The position numbers were made by a program, and so were the translations under genes. 64,000 nucleotides of DNA from contig JAXMAR010000031.1 in the NCBI GenBank assembly GCA_046350295.1, positions 30,414-94,413 of the forward strand, given 5' to 3'. The stretch is from JAXMAR01 sp046350295 (lineage in GTDB: Bacteria > Planctomycetota > Planctomycetia > Gemmatales > Gemmataceae). Every line of letters starts with the position of its first letter. Within the stretch, counting starts at the first letter, position 1. Below are positions 48,642-57,165 of this stretch, one piece after another. The notes beneath the pieces are model-generated. The model ran no database searches, was not told where the DNA came from, and saw only the letters and a list, made by a program, of their open reading frames with translations.

Positions 48642-50235
48642 TTACGGGGCGAGGCGGTAGACGCGCCACGCGTCGCCACGATACGCCTCGGTCGCGGGCG
48701 AGCCCAGCTTCAGCGTGCCGGGCAGGACGACATGGGTGATCTTCTCGTCGAGGACGCGCGGGCGCATCTCCTCGAACGTCCCGGCGCGGATCGACCGATA
48801 GACGGCCTGCGCGAAGTCGAGGCGGCGTTTCCATTCGAGGACGTCCCTGTCGCGGTAGGGGATGGCTTTGAAGTCGACATAGATGGGCGCCTCGGCTTCG
48901 AGTCGGAAGCGCATCAGGTCGATGGGGATGATGCGCTTGTCGGTCTTCTTTTCGGCCAGCGACTTGAAGTCGCTCGACAGCGAGCCGTGCGTCGTGACCT
49001 TGAGCGGCGGCTCGGGGATCTCGGGTGGGATGAGATAAACGTCCCCTTTCTTCGTGTTGTCGCGCACCCATTCCATGAGCGGCAGCTCTTGCCACATGTT
49101 CTGGAAGCCGAGGCGGAAGACCATGATGGCGAGCCCGGCAAGGGCCCAGACGCCCAGGATGAGCGCGGCGCCGATCATGGCCTGCCGGTTATCAAGCCAC
49201 CGGCGTACGAGCAGCACCAGTCGAGCGAGGATGACCGCGGTGGCCACCGGCATGATGATGGCGGAAACGCGCCAGGGGAAAAGCAGGGCGAGCGTATCGC
49301 TGCCGGTGGCGACTTGCAGGACAGTCAACAGGGTGGCGAGGAGCGTCGCCACGACAAGCGGGATGAAGAGGCGTGTGCCGTAAGAGAGGGCCACGCCGAG
49401 AAGCATCCAGGCGATCTGCGTGACGGCGATCTTGTCGAACCAGAGGTGCGGCAGGCAATGGTGCGGGATGCGGAAGTCGACAAGAATGTCCTGCGCCTGG
49501 CGGAACGCATCGGATGAGGTGGGACCGAACGCGAAGTAGACGTAGACACAGACCGGCAGCACGAGCCGCGAAGGCTCAAGCGCGGCGAGGATCGCGTTGG
49601 CCGTGCCCCTGGCGCCACAGGTCGAGCATGAACCCGGCGGTGAGCATGCCGGCCGCAAGCAGGTACGTCGTGTGGATCGTCGCGCCGACACAGGCGGCAA
49701 GGATGGCGAGAAACGGCTTGCCGCGCGCGTAGAGGGCAAGCGCCAGGACGAGCAGGATGCCGAGCGACGAGGGCTGCAGCATGGCGCCGAGGACGTACTG
49801 TCCCGCGACGCCGGCCTGCACGTACCAGGGCAAGTCGAGGCCGACGACCCGGTTGGAGAAGTAGCGTCCCAGGGCCCCGAAAGACATCGTGACCACGGCG
49901 GCGAAAACAAGGCGCAGGCAAACGCTGTCGCGCTCGGCGGCGATGTGGCGAAAGATGGCCACGACGCTCAGGAGAAAGACGCCGAGCAGCAGCGCGTAGC
50001 AGACGTGGAAGAGGAAGGGATGCAGGCGCCGCGCCGTGAAGGCGACGAAGGCGCTGAAAAGCGGCGTCGGGTCGTCGGTGTTCGCGAGCCAGTCGTCATC
50101 GAGCAGCCCGACGTGGGCCTGGGCGAGGCCATGGAGGAAGTACTGGTTCTGGTTGGAGTAGTACAAGGGCGCCTGAGCGTAGGCGAGGCCGAAGACAAGG
50201 GAGGCGAGCAGGAAGAGTAGAAGACCTTTTGGCAT
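48642..50235 (-). pseudogene. Polytopic membrane protein of unknown function, split by one frameshift
   Basis: Two overlapping frames make one protein of about 531 residues. The upstream part (50235 to about 49606) starts MPKGLLLFLLASLVFGLAYA and gives LGRYFSNRVVGLDLPWYVQA and AAGMLTAGFMLDLWRQG. After a one-base change near the CAGGGGCAC run at about 49605, the other frame continues TANAILAALEPSRLVLPVCV and then further helices, DPFWRVS-like loops and the soluble end NITHVVLPGTLKLGSPATEA (seen as EKITHVVLPGTLKLG). About ten membrane helices are expected. The break at a short G run suggests a sequencing error. I recognise no function. Confidence 0.7.
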
Positions 50236-50310
50236 GGTTCGACGGCGGAGTCGTGGGGCGCTCGCGACTAATATAGCGAGCCATGACGAGAACGCCTGCC
50301 GTCGGCGCCG

Positions 50311-51687
50311 TCAGCGCAAAATGTCTTCCACCACGTCCCCATACACGTCCGTCAGCCGGAAATCGCGCCCCGCGTGGCGATAGGTGAAGCGTTCGTGGTC
50401 AAATCCCAGAAGGTGCAGGATGGTGGCGTGGAAGTCGTGGACGTGGACGCCGTTTTCGGCGACGCGGGCGCCGATGTCGTCGGACTTGCCATGAACGATG
50501 CCCGGCTTGACGCCGCCGCCGGCGAGCCAGGAGGAGAAGACCGCGGGGTGGTGGCCGCGGCCGCGCGGGCCATCCTGTCCGGGGGTGCGGCCGAACTCGG
50601 TGGTCCAGATGACGAGCGTGTCGTCCAACATGCCGCGGCGTTTGAGGTCCTGAAGCAGGCCGGCGATGGGACGGTCGATCCTGGCGGCGAGGGTAGCGTG
50701 CTGGGCGATGTCGGAATGGCCGTCCCAGTTGTTGGCGGAGCCGGTGTCAATCAGCTCGATGAAGCGGACGCCGCGCTCGGCGAGGCGGCGGGCGACGAGG
50801 CATTGCCAGGCGAAGCTCTGCGTGTCGCGGCGGTCGAGGCCGTAGAGGCTCAAGGTCGCGTCGGTTTCACGGGACAGGTCGAAGACCTCGGGCGCCTCGA
50901 ACTGCATCTGGAAGGCGGTCTCGAAGGAGCGGATACGGGCGGCGAGGTCGGAGTCGTGCGGGGCGCGGCGGAGGTGGCGCTCATTGAAGGCGCGGGCGAG
51001 GCCGAGCTCCATGCGCTGCAAGTCGGTCGGCTCGGGACGGGCGGCGGGGCGGCGGAGGTTGGGGATCGGCTCGGGGCCGGGGACGACGCGCGTGCCCTGA
51101 TGGTAGGCGGGGAGGAAATCGCTGGCGAAGACCTGAGCGCCGGCGTAGGGGAGGAACGGGGCGAGGACGACGAAGGAGGGAAGGTTGCGGTTGAGCGTGC
51201 CCAGGCCGTAGCTGATCCAGGAGCCGAGGCAGGGGCGGGCCTGGAAGAAGGAGCCGGTGTGGATGGCAAGGGTGGCCTGGAAGTGCTCGTTGTTGTCGGT
51301 CGTCATCGAGTTGATGAGACAGATGTCGTCCATGCGGTCGCGCAGGTGGGGAAAGATGTCGCTGACGAGCGTGCCGCACTTGCTGCCGCGGCGAAACGGC
51401 CAGGCCGGTCGGAGGAGCGGGCGTCGCTCGAGCGAGAGCCCGCCGCCGGGGACGAGGGTGCGGCCGTCGGCGGCGAAGAGGCGCGGCTTGTAGTCGAACG
51501 TATCCATGTGCGAGACGCCGCCGGTCGAGAAGAGGAAGATGACGCGGCGGGCCTTGGGCGGGAGCGGCGGCTCGCGCGGGCCGAGCGGGTGGGCGGGGGC
51601 GTCTTCGGCCAGCAGCTCCGAGAGGATGGCGGGGAGGAGGGCGGAGCCGCCGATGCAGGAACGGATGAAGTGACGGCGGGAGAGCAT
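50311..51687 (-). CDS. DUF1501 secreted protein (Tat signal)
   Basis: 458 residues. The N-terminus MLSRRHFIRSCIGGSALLPA has a twin-arginine motif followed by a hydrophobic segment, so the protein is probably folded before export. The sulfatase/phosphatase-like fold of DUF1501 is supported by ARRVIFLFSTGGVSHMDTFD, DNNEHFQATLAIHTGSFFQA, WQCLVARRLAERGVRFIELI and TLVIWTTEFGRTPG. It usually pairs with a DUF1549/DUF1553 protein, and one lies just upstream at 52123-54036. The start at 51687 places the Tat motif at the front. Confidence 0.92.
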   Translation of the reverse strand: MLSRRHFIRSCIGGSALLPAILSELLAEDAPAHPLGPREPPLPPKARRVIFLFSTGGVSHMDTFDYKPRLFAADGRTLVPGGGLSLERRPLLRPAWPFRRGSKCGTLVSDIFPHLRDRMDDICLINSMTTDNNEHFQATLAIHTGSFFQARPCLGSWISYGLGTLNRNLPSFVVLAPFLPYAGAQVFASDFLPAYHQGTRVVPGPEPIPNLRRPAARPEPTDLQRMELGLARAFNERHLRRAPHDSDLAARIRSFETAFQMQFEAPEVFDLSRETDATLSLYGLDRRDTQSFAWQCLVARRLAERGVRFIELIDTGSANNWDGHSDIAQHATLAARIDRPIAGLLQDLKRRGMLDDTLVIWTTEFGRTPGQDGPRGRGHHPAVFSSWLAGGGVKPGIVHGKSDDIGARVAENGVHVHDFHATILHLLGFDHERFTYRHAGRDFRLTDVYGDVVEDILR

Positions 51688-51711
51688 GGCGTAACCCAGG
51701 CGGAACAAGAA

Positions 51712-52077
51712 TTACAATACGAGCGCGGTATTGAACCAATCGTCGGGTAGCTGGGGCAGTCTCTGGGCTTCGTCCGGCGTGATCGCTCGTTTTTCGCGGA
51801 TGGTAAAGTGGATCCAGCCGCCGCACTTGGGGCAACGGCCCGCGAAGCCGACGTCCTTCCACCAGGCGGAGACGAGGGGATCGTGGACGGCGCGACCGAA
51901 GTCCTCCAGGCGAAAGTCAAAGCCTTGCATGTGCTGATCGCAACCGTCGTGGGGACACGTCGACGAAGCGTAAACGACATGGGGCGCCATGCGCTTTTCC
52001 TCTCCGCCACGGCGATAGGCGTCGTGCATCTGTTGCATGTCCGCCGGCGTTGACGTGGGCAGGGTTGGGTTCGGCAT
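51712..52077 (-). CDS. Small zinc-binding-like protein
   Basis: 121 residues. Two Cys/His clusters are visible: STCPHDGCDQHMQGFDFRL and GFAGRCPKCGGWIHFTIRE. They could bind zinc as a CxxxxC/CxxC site. The rest is acidic and Trp-rich (DPLVSAWWKDVG). I recognise no family. The gene is inserted between the DUF1501 and DUF1553 genes of a standard planctomycete pair, on the same strand, with gaps of about 25-45 bp. It may be part of that system. Confidence 0.65.
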   Translation of the reverse strand: MPNPTLPTSTPADMQQMHDAYRRGGEEKRMAPHVVYASSTCPHDGCDQHMQGFDFRLEDFGRAVHDPLVSAWWKDVGFAGRCPKCGGWIHFTIREKRAITPDEAQRLPQLPDDWFNTALVL

Positions 52078-52122
52078 GATCCGCTCGAGTCGAGGTTTTG
52101 GGCTGCTTCTGTTGATTGTACC

Positions 52123-54036
52123 TCAGTTCAAGTAGACAAACTCGTTGCTCATGAACAGCGCCCGTGACAGGCTCTCCCAGGCGCTGCGTTCGCGCTCGGC
52201 TGGGGCGCCGGGCGCCTTCGCGCTGACCCGGCTCAGGTAGTCACGCGTCGCTTCGACTTCCTCGGCGCTTGGGGGGCGGCCGTAGAGAAGGAGGAAGGCG
52301 CGCTCGATGCGATCGGGGTCCGTCTTTCGCTCCTTCAAGAGGCGGTCGGCGAGCTTGCGCGCCTGCTCGTGGACGAAGGGGTTGTTCATCAGGAAGAGGG
52401 CCTGGAGCGGGGTGGTGGTCGTGGGGCGCGAGGCGGTGCTGGCGTTGGTGTCGGGGCCGTCGAAGAGGGCGAGGAAGGGGTGGCGCTGGATGCGCTGCGT
52501 CATGAGGTACACGCTGCGGCGGTTCGAGTCGTAGACGGCCTTGAACGGCTTGTGCTGGGTGAAGTCCCATTTCTTGACATCGGGGAACGGGTGCGGGCCG
52601 CCGGGGCCTTTCTCGAGATTGCCGCTGACGAAAAGCAGGGCGTCGCGGATGGCCTCGGCGTCGAGGCGGCGTGGGGGGTAGCGCCAAAGATAGATGTCGG
52701 CTGGATCGCGCTTGAGGTTCGCTTCGTTTTCCTCGCTCGCAAGCTGATAGGTGCGTGACATCAGGATCAGACGGTGCATGTTCTTGACGCTCCAGGCGCT
52801 GCGGTCGGGATGCTCGGTCATGAAGTAGTCGGCGAGGAAATCGAGCAACTCGGGATGCGACGGCGCCTGGCCCTGCTTGCCGAAGTCGTTGGCGGTGGGG
52901 ACGAGGCCGCGACCGAAGTGATATTGCCAGATGCGGTTGACCATGACGCGGGCGGTGAGGGGGTTGGCCTTGTCGGTGAGCCAGTTCGCCAGCTCGAGGC
53001 GGCCGCTGCCCTTGACGCCGGGAGGCAGCGTCATGCCGCCGAGAGCCATCGGGAAGCGGCGTGGGACCTCCTTGCCAAGATGGTCGGGATCCCCTTTGAG
53101 CATGACGCGGGCGTTGCCGACCTTGCCGATGCGTTTCTTGGGTTCGTCCTTGCCATCGATGACGGCGTAGGCGAGGTCGTCCGTCTTGCCGCCGGGGAGT
53201 GGGACGAGATCGTGCGGGGCCCTGTCGAGCTCGATGCCGGGCCAGGGATAGCGGGTGCTGGAGAAGAAGCCATAGAGCGCGTAGTAGTCGTCCGAGGTAA
53301 TGGGGTCGAACTTGTGGTCGTGGCAGCGGGCGCAATGGAGGGAGAGGCCGAGGAAGGTCTTGCCGAGGTTGTCGATGGTGTCTTCGATGGTGAGGTGCCA
53401 GGGATAGCGGGCGTCCTCGTAGGAGCCGTGGCGACGGGAATTGGCGAGGTAGCCGGTGGCGATGATGTTGTCGCGGCGCCCGGCGTCCGAGGCGGCGGGC
53501 ATCAGGTCCCCGGCGATCTGGCGCCGCACGAAGATCGGGTATTTCATGTCGATGTCAAAGGCGTCGATGACCCAGTCGCGATAGAGGCGCATCTGCGGGA
53601 TGGGGTAATCCGAGTTGTCGCCCGCGGTGTCGGCATAGCGGACGACATCGAGCCAGTAGCGGCCCCAGCGCTCGGCGTATTGGCGGGAGGCGAGGAGGCG
53701 ATCGACGGTCTTGGCCCAGGCGCGCGGCGTACCGTCGCGGAGGAACTCGGCGATCTCGTCCGGCGTTGGCGGCAGGCCGGTGAGGTCGTAGGTGACGCGG
53801 CGGAGGAGGGTTCGCTTGTCGGCCAGGCCGGCGGGGGTGAGGCCCTTCTCGTCGAGCTTGGCGCGGATGAAGCGGTCGATGGGGTTGGTTTGCCAGGCGG
53901 GGTCTTTGACGTGGGGCGGGGCGCCGGGCTTGACGGGTTGGAGGGACCAGAGCGATTTGCGCGGGTCCGTGGGCGGGCCATCGGCGCGGCAGGGAAAAGG
54001 GGTGAGCAACAGAAGATGCAGCGCAAGCAGGCGCAT
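52123..54036 (-). CDS. DUF1549/DUF1553 secreted protein (PSD-type)
   Basis: 637 residues. A signal peptide (MRLLALHLLLLTPFPCRADG) is followed by the DUF1549 part (NPIDRFIRAKLDEKGLTPAG, LLRRVTYDLTGLPPTPDEI, YAERWGRYWLDVVRYADTAG). The cytochrome-like segment LSLHCARCHDHKFDPI is present. DUF1553 follows with RVMVNRIWQYHFGRGLVPTA, FGKQGQAPSHPELLDFLADY and LFLMNNPFVHEQARKLADR. This member lacks the N-terminal c-type cytochrome module that many PSD proteins carry. AGGA precedes the ATG at 54036. Its partner DUF1501 gene lies downstream. Confidence 0.92.
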   Translation of the reverse strand: MRLLALHLLLLTPFPCRADGPPTDPRKSLWSLQPVKPGAPPHVKDPAWQTNPIDRFIRAKLDEKGLTPAGLADKRTLLRRVTYDLTGLPPTPDEIAEFLRDGTPRAWAKTVDRLLASRQYAERWGRYWLDVVRYADTAGDNSDYPIPQMRLYRDWVIDAFDIDMKYPIFVRRQIAGDLMPAASDAGRRDNIIATGYLANSRRHGSYEDARYPWHLTIEDTIDNLGKTFLGLSLHCARCHDHKFDPITSDDYYALYGFFSSTRYPWPGIELDRAPHDLVPLPGGKTDDLAYAVIDGKDEPKKRIGKVGNARVMLKGDPDHLGKEVPRRFPMALGGMTLPPGVKGSGRLELANWLTDKANPLTARVMVNRIWQYHFGRGLVPTANDFGKQGQAPSHPELLDFLADYFMTEHPDRSAWSVKNMHRLILMSRTYQLASEENEANLKRDPADIYLWRYPPRRLDAEAIRDALLFVSGNLEKGPGGPHPFPDVKKWDFTQHKPFKAVYDSNRRSVYLMTQRIQRHPFLALFDGPDTNASTASRPTTTTPLQALFLMNNPFVHEQARKLADRLLKERKTDPDRIERAFLLLYGRPPSAEEVEATRDYLSRVSAKAPGAPAERERSAWESLSRALFMSNEFVYLN

Positions 54037-54075
54037 TAACGAAGTCCTGTTCTGCGGGGCCTGAGCTTCCCAGCC

Positions 54076-54336
54076 CTAGCCTCGTTTCGCCCCCGATTGC
54101 CTCGGCAATCGATCAAATCTGGGTGGCTTGGTGTTGGGGACTGCCGCCAAAGCCGCTTCAAACCTGGCGCGAGAGGCGCGTTTGGCGCGTGTCTCCAAGT
54201 AGTCCGGATCGAGCAATGCCGCCACTTTTTCGGCGACTGCCGAAGCGACCAATTCATCAACGGTGGTCCCTTCTGCCTGCGCACACTTTTTGAGCTGTTT
54301 CTGCAGCGAGTCAGGGAGTTGGACGCTTACCTTCAT
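54076..54336 (-). CDS. RHH-type antitoxin-like protein
   Basis: 86 residues. The N-terminal 45 residues MKVSVQLPDSLQKQLKKCAQ and VDELVASAVAEKVAAL fit a ribbon-helix-helix DNA-binding fold. The C-terminus is basic and flexible (RFDRLPRQSGAKRG), where antitoxins usually wrap the toxin. Its ATG overlaps the TGA of the PIN toxin upstream (ATGA), so the order is toxin first, which is unusual for RHH/PIN modules. It could bind the joint promoter and neutralise the toxin. Confidence 0.75.
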   Translation of the reverse strand: MKVSVQLPDSLQKQLKKCAQAEGTTVDELVASAVAEKVAALLDPDYLETRAKRASRARFEAALAAVPNTKPPRFDRLPRQSGAKRG

Positions 54337-54754
54337 CTACGCCTCAATTCATCGAGGAAATCGGCCGGACTCAGGACCGTTATGCCGAACGTCTTCGCAA
54401 CACGGAAATCCCGGCGATTGTGGGTTACGATGGCATCGCAGGTGGCTGCGACGGCTACCTCCAAGACCATGTCGTCATCAGCATCTCGAAGAGCAGGTCG
54501 CCATGTGAAGAAGATCTTTTGTCGCTTGGCCACTGCGCAAATGAAGTCGACGGTATCTCGAACATGTTCCTCGGGGCGGTCAGGACGTACCCCGCGTAGC
54601 AAAACCTCTTCGTATTCCAAGACCAATGGAATGGAGACGGCGATGTCGAACCGCCCAGTCCCTACAAGGGATAATACCCCAAAGGAAGCGCCCTGTCTGG
54701 GCGAAAGGCGGCCTCAAGGATATTCGTGTCAAGCACGACGAGAGGTACAGCCAT
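54333..54754 (-). pseudogene. PIN-family toxin with one frameshift
   Basis: The start at 54754 gives MAVPLVVLDTNILEAAF with the first Asp of a PIN nuclease. After a one-base loss near 54700 the frame continues as QGASFGVLSLVGTGRFDIAV, then PLVLEYEEVLLRG, DADDDMVLEVAVAATCDAIV and VTHNRRDFRVAKTFGITVLS, which hold the later acidic residues. PIN toxins cleave RNA. The break removes the link between the first Asp and the rest, so the toxin is inactive unless the change is a sequence error. It partners the RHH protein next to it. Confidence 0.7.
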
Positions 54755-54929
54755 TTCCTATCCGCCGGTCTGAATGACAAGCTGGCCCCCGAGTGCGTCC
54801 ATCATTTTCATATGCGCCAGTACCGGACGTCGAGGTGAACCCTAGCGGGCAACTTCATGGACCCTTCCGAGTCGTGCGATCTGCAGCCGGTCGATCAAAG
54901 GGCGGTTCCATGTGGCTATTGAAGCAAGC

Positions 54930-56366
54930 TCAAGTGCGTTCGAACAAGTCGGTAATCGCCCGCCCGTGCCCATCCTGCGTCACGTAGAACGGCCGTCGCT
55001 CCACATCGAACGCGGTGCGGGGCGAGATTCCCATCGCGGTCAGAATCGTCGCGTGCAGGTCCATGATCGAGATCGGATTGCGCGTCACGATCAGCGGCCG
55101 CTCGGGCGCCGTCGCGCCGTAGAGGAAGCCCTTCTTGACGCCGCCGCCGAACATCAGCACCGAGCCGGAGCCGGTGAAGTGGCGGTGCAAGCCGTAGTGG
55201 ATCGGCAGGCGCATGACATCGGTGGCGGCGCGGGACTGGTCGCGGGCGGCGCTGCCGGGAACGCCTTCGATCATCATGTCGCGGCTGAACTCGGTGGCGA
55301 GGACGACGAGCGTCCGATCCAGCAGGCCGCGGGCTTCGAGGTCGAGGATGAGCTGGGCGATGGGGCGGTCGATCTCCTGCTTCATGCGCGCCAGCGTCGA
55401 GTGACCGTTCTCGTGCGTGTCCCAGTGGACGAAGGGGACGTATTCCGTGGTGACCTCGAGGAAGCGGGCGCCGGCCTCGGCGAGGCGGCGGGCCAACAGG
55501 CAACCCAGGCCGAAGCGGCCGGTGTTGTAGCGGTCGAAGACGGAACGCGGCTCGAGGCTGAGGTCGAAGGCGGCGCGGTCGCGCGAGCTGAGGAGGCGAT
55601 AGGCGTTCTCGTAGGCCCGCAGCATCGATTCATGGTGGTAGTCGCTCGCCAGGTCGCCGACCGAGGCTGCGACGCAATAGCTCCCGAAAACGCTCTTGCC
55701 TGGCCGTGAAGCGGCTCGCGTCATGCCGCGCGGCGGGCGTACCGAGGCGATGGCGTCGGTCGGGAACGGCAGGTTGAACGGTCCGTACTCGCTGCCGAAG
55801 AAACCGCCGGTGGTGAAGGCTTTCAATTCTTCGGATTCGCCGACGCCTTCGAGGCGGCTGGCCGATGTTGATGAAGGGCGGGATGGCCGGGTTGTTGGCG
55901 CCGCGGACGCGGGCGATCCACGAGCCGAGGTGGGGGCAGGCGACGGTCTGCGGCGGGACGTAGCCGGTGTGCCAGTGGTATTGATGGCGCGAATGAAGGA
56001 TGTTCCCCAGGTCGGCGACGCGATGGGAGCGGATCAGCGTGCCGCGGTCGAGGACGCGGGCGACGTGCTCGAGGCCTTGCGAGATGCGGATGCCGTCGAC
56101 GGCGCTGGGGATGCTGGGGAAGGTGCAGAGGATGCGCTCGGAGGGGACGCCGACCTCGAACGGTGTGTAGCGCTTGGGGTCGAACGTCTCCGGAGCCGCC
56201 ATGCCGCCGGCCATCGAAGGAGGATGCAGATATCGGCCTTGGGCTCGGGATGGACGACCGGCTCCTCCGCGGCGAGGGCGCTGAGGGCGGCGGCGGCGAG
56301 GGTGGCGAGTCCGGCGGCAGCTCATGCCACGGAGAAGTCGCGGCAGGAAAGGTTTGGCTGCGTCAT
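54930..56366 (-). pseudogene. Second DUF1501 protein, broken by several indels
   Basis: The start is at 56366 (MTQPNLSCRDF), the beginning of a Tat-like leader. A single-base loss and gain at the leader create a TGA, a frameshift lies near 56215 before MAGGMAAPETFDPKRYTPFE, and another lies near 55860 after NPAIPPFINIGQ. The last part is intact from KAFTTGGFFGSEYGPFN to ITDLFERT. Motifs DRTLVVLATEFSRDMM, VHWDTHENGH and HATILTAMGISPRTAFDVE are typical DUF1501. The recovered protein is about 480 residues. Either a decayed gene or locally poor sequence. Confidence 0.75.
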
Positions 56367-56378
56367 CGTTGTGCCTCG

Positions 56379-56616
56379 TCAGATGACTTCAATACGGTGG
56401 GCGGTGATCCAAATGTCTTCCTGTTCAAACCGATCTTTCAGAACGGTCTTCATGCGGCGCATCGCATCCCAATTCTCTGGAACATCGTCGAGATCGATGC
56501 GGATTCGCATCAACTCATCGGAGTAGATGACGCCCTTGTAGGTCCAGCGCCCTCGAACCGTGACGGAGTCGATGCTGGCCCCGAACTCCGCTGTGGCTCC
56601 GTGTGTGCTGCAACAA
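56379..56616 (-). pseudogene. Small unknown gene, start unclear
   Basis: A coding-like frame ends at 56379. The clearest part is RGRWTYKGVIYSDELMRIRI, then DLDDVPENWDAMRRMKTVLK and RFEQEDIWITAHRIEVI. The visible frame starts before 56597, but no good start codon lies in that frame, and AGAGGAG near 56620 is a possible ribosome site one frame away. So a small indel near the start is likely. It may be an ATP-binding or nucleotidyl protein, but I recognise no family. Sampled GC is about 53%. Confidence 0.45.
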
Positions 56617-56644
56617 ATTGCTCCTCTTCGATTGGCGGCCGTCG

Positions 56645-56871
56645 TTATGGAACAGAGGCAGGAGGATTTCGAACCTGATCAAGGGCATTCTTCACCTCTG
56701 CCATCTGTGGCGACTCTGCCAGCGGCATGCAAGTCATCCAGCAGCAGGCGCATCCACCGGCACGCGATAGACCTCGCCGCGAAAGCTATCAGGCCTCGTT
56801 TTTCGCATGAAACCGTAGAAGCCCTTGACCCGATCCTCATGAGTCAAGAACACGATGTATGTCGTCTTCAT
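56645..56871 (-). pseudogene. Small unknown gene with two indels
   Basis: The start at 56871 has GGAGG six bases upstream. It gives MKTTYIVFLTHEDRVKGFYG, then RKTRPDSFRGEVYRVPVDA, and stops early at 56734. Two single-base shifts restore RLLLDDLHAAGRVATD and AEVKNALDQVRNPPASVP, ending at 56645. The recovered protein has about 75 residues and could fit an alpha/beta fold. No family is recognised. It is one of three small genes lying between the DUF1553 and DUF1501 genes of the second cassette. Confidence 0.5.
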
Positions 56872-56999
56872 GTGGCGCCTCCGCCTGAACGCGGTTGCAG
56901 ATCGCCGGTGAATCCGGTGAACGTACAGGGCAAGCTGCTGCCTGAGGTGAGAAGAATCGCTTGCCGCCACCTTGGGACCATGGCTGAACGCCGCAATCG

Positions 57000-57164
57000 C
57001 TAGACGCCGCCTGCGCCCAGGAGCAGCTCACCCAAGAAACGAAGGCCTTGTTCGTTCCCCTCGATGACCACGGTGTCTTCGCCCAATAAGCGGATCGCGA
57101 CCTTCGCTCTCTTGGCAGCGTACTCTTCGCAGACCTGATTCGCCGACTTTGCCATGGAATTCAT
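57000..57164 (-). CDS. Small unknown protein
   Basis: 54 residues: MNSMAKSANQVCEEYAAKRA, then VAIRLLGEDTVVIEGNEQGL and RFLGELLLGAGGV. The sequence looks like a short alpha/beta protein with an intact frame. An internal ATG at 57155 is also possible. The gene lies 2 bp after the DUF1553 stop and before two other small genes on the same strand, so all are probably cotranscribed. Function unknown. Confidence 0.55.
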   Translation of the reverse strand: MNSMAKSANQVCEEYAAKRAKVAIRLLGEDTVVIEGNEQGLRFLGELLLGAGGV

Positions 57165-57165
57165 T

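Noticed and set aside
56310..56366. In-frame TGA in the leader of the second DUF1501 gene as Sec
   Set aside because: Explained by one lost and one gained base that restore FLRGMS-like leader sequence.
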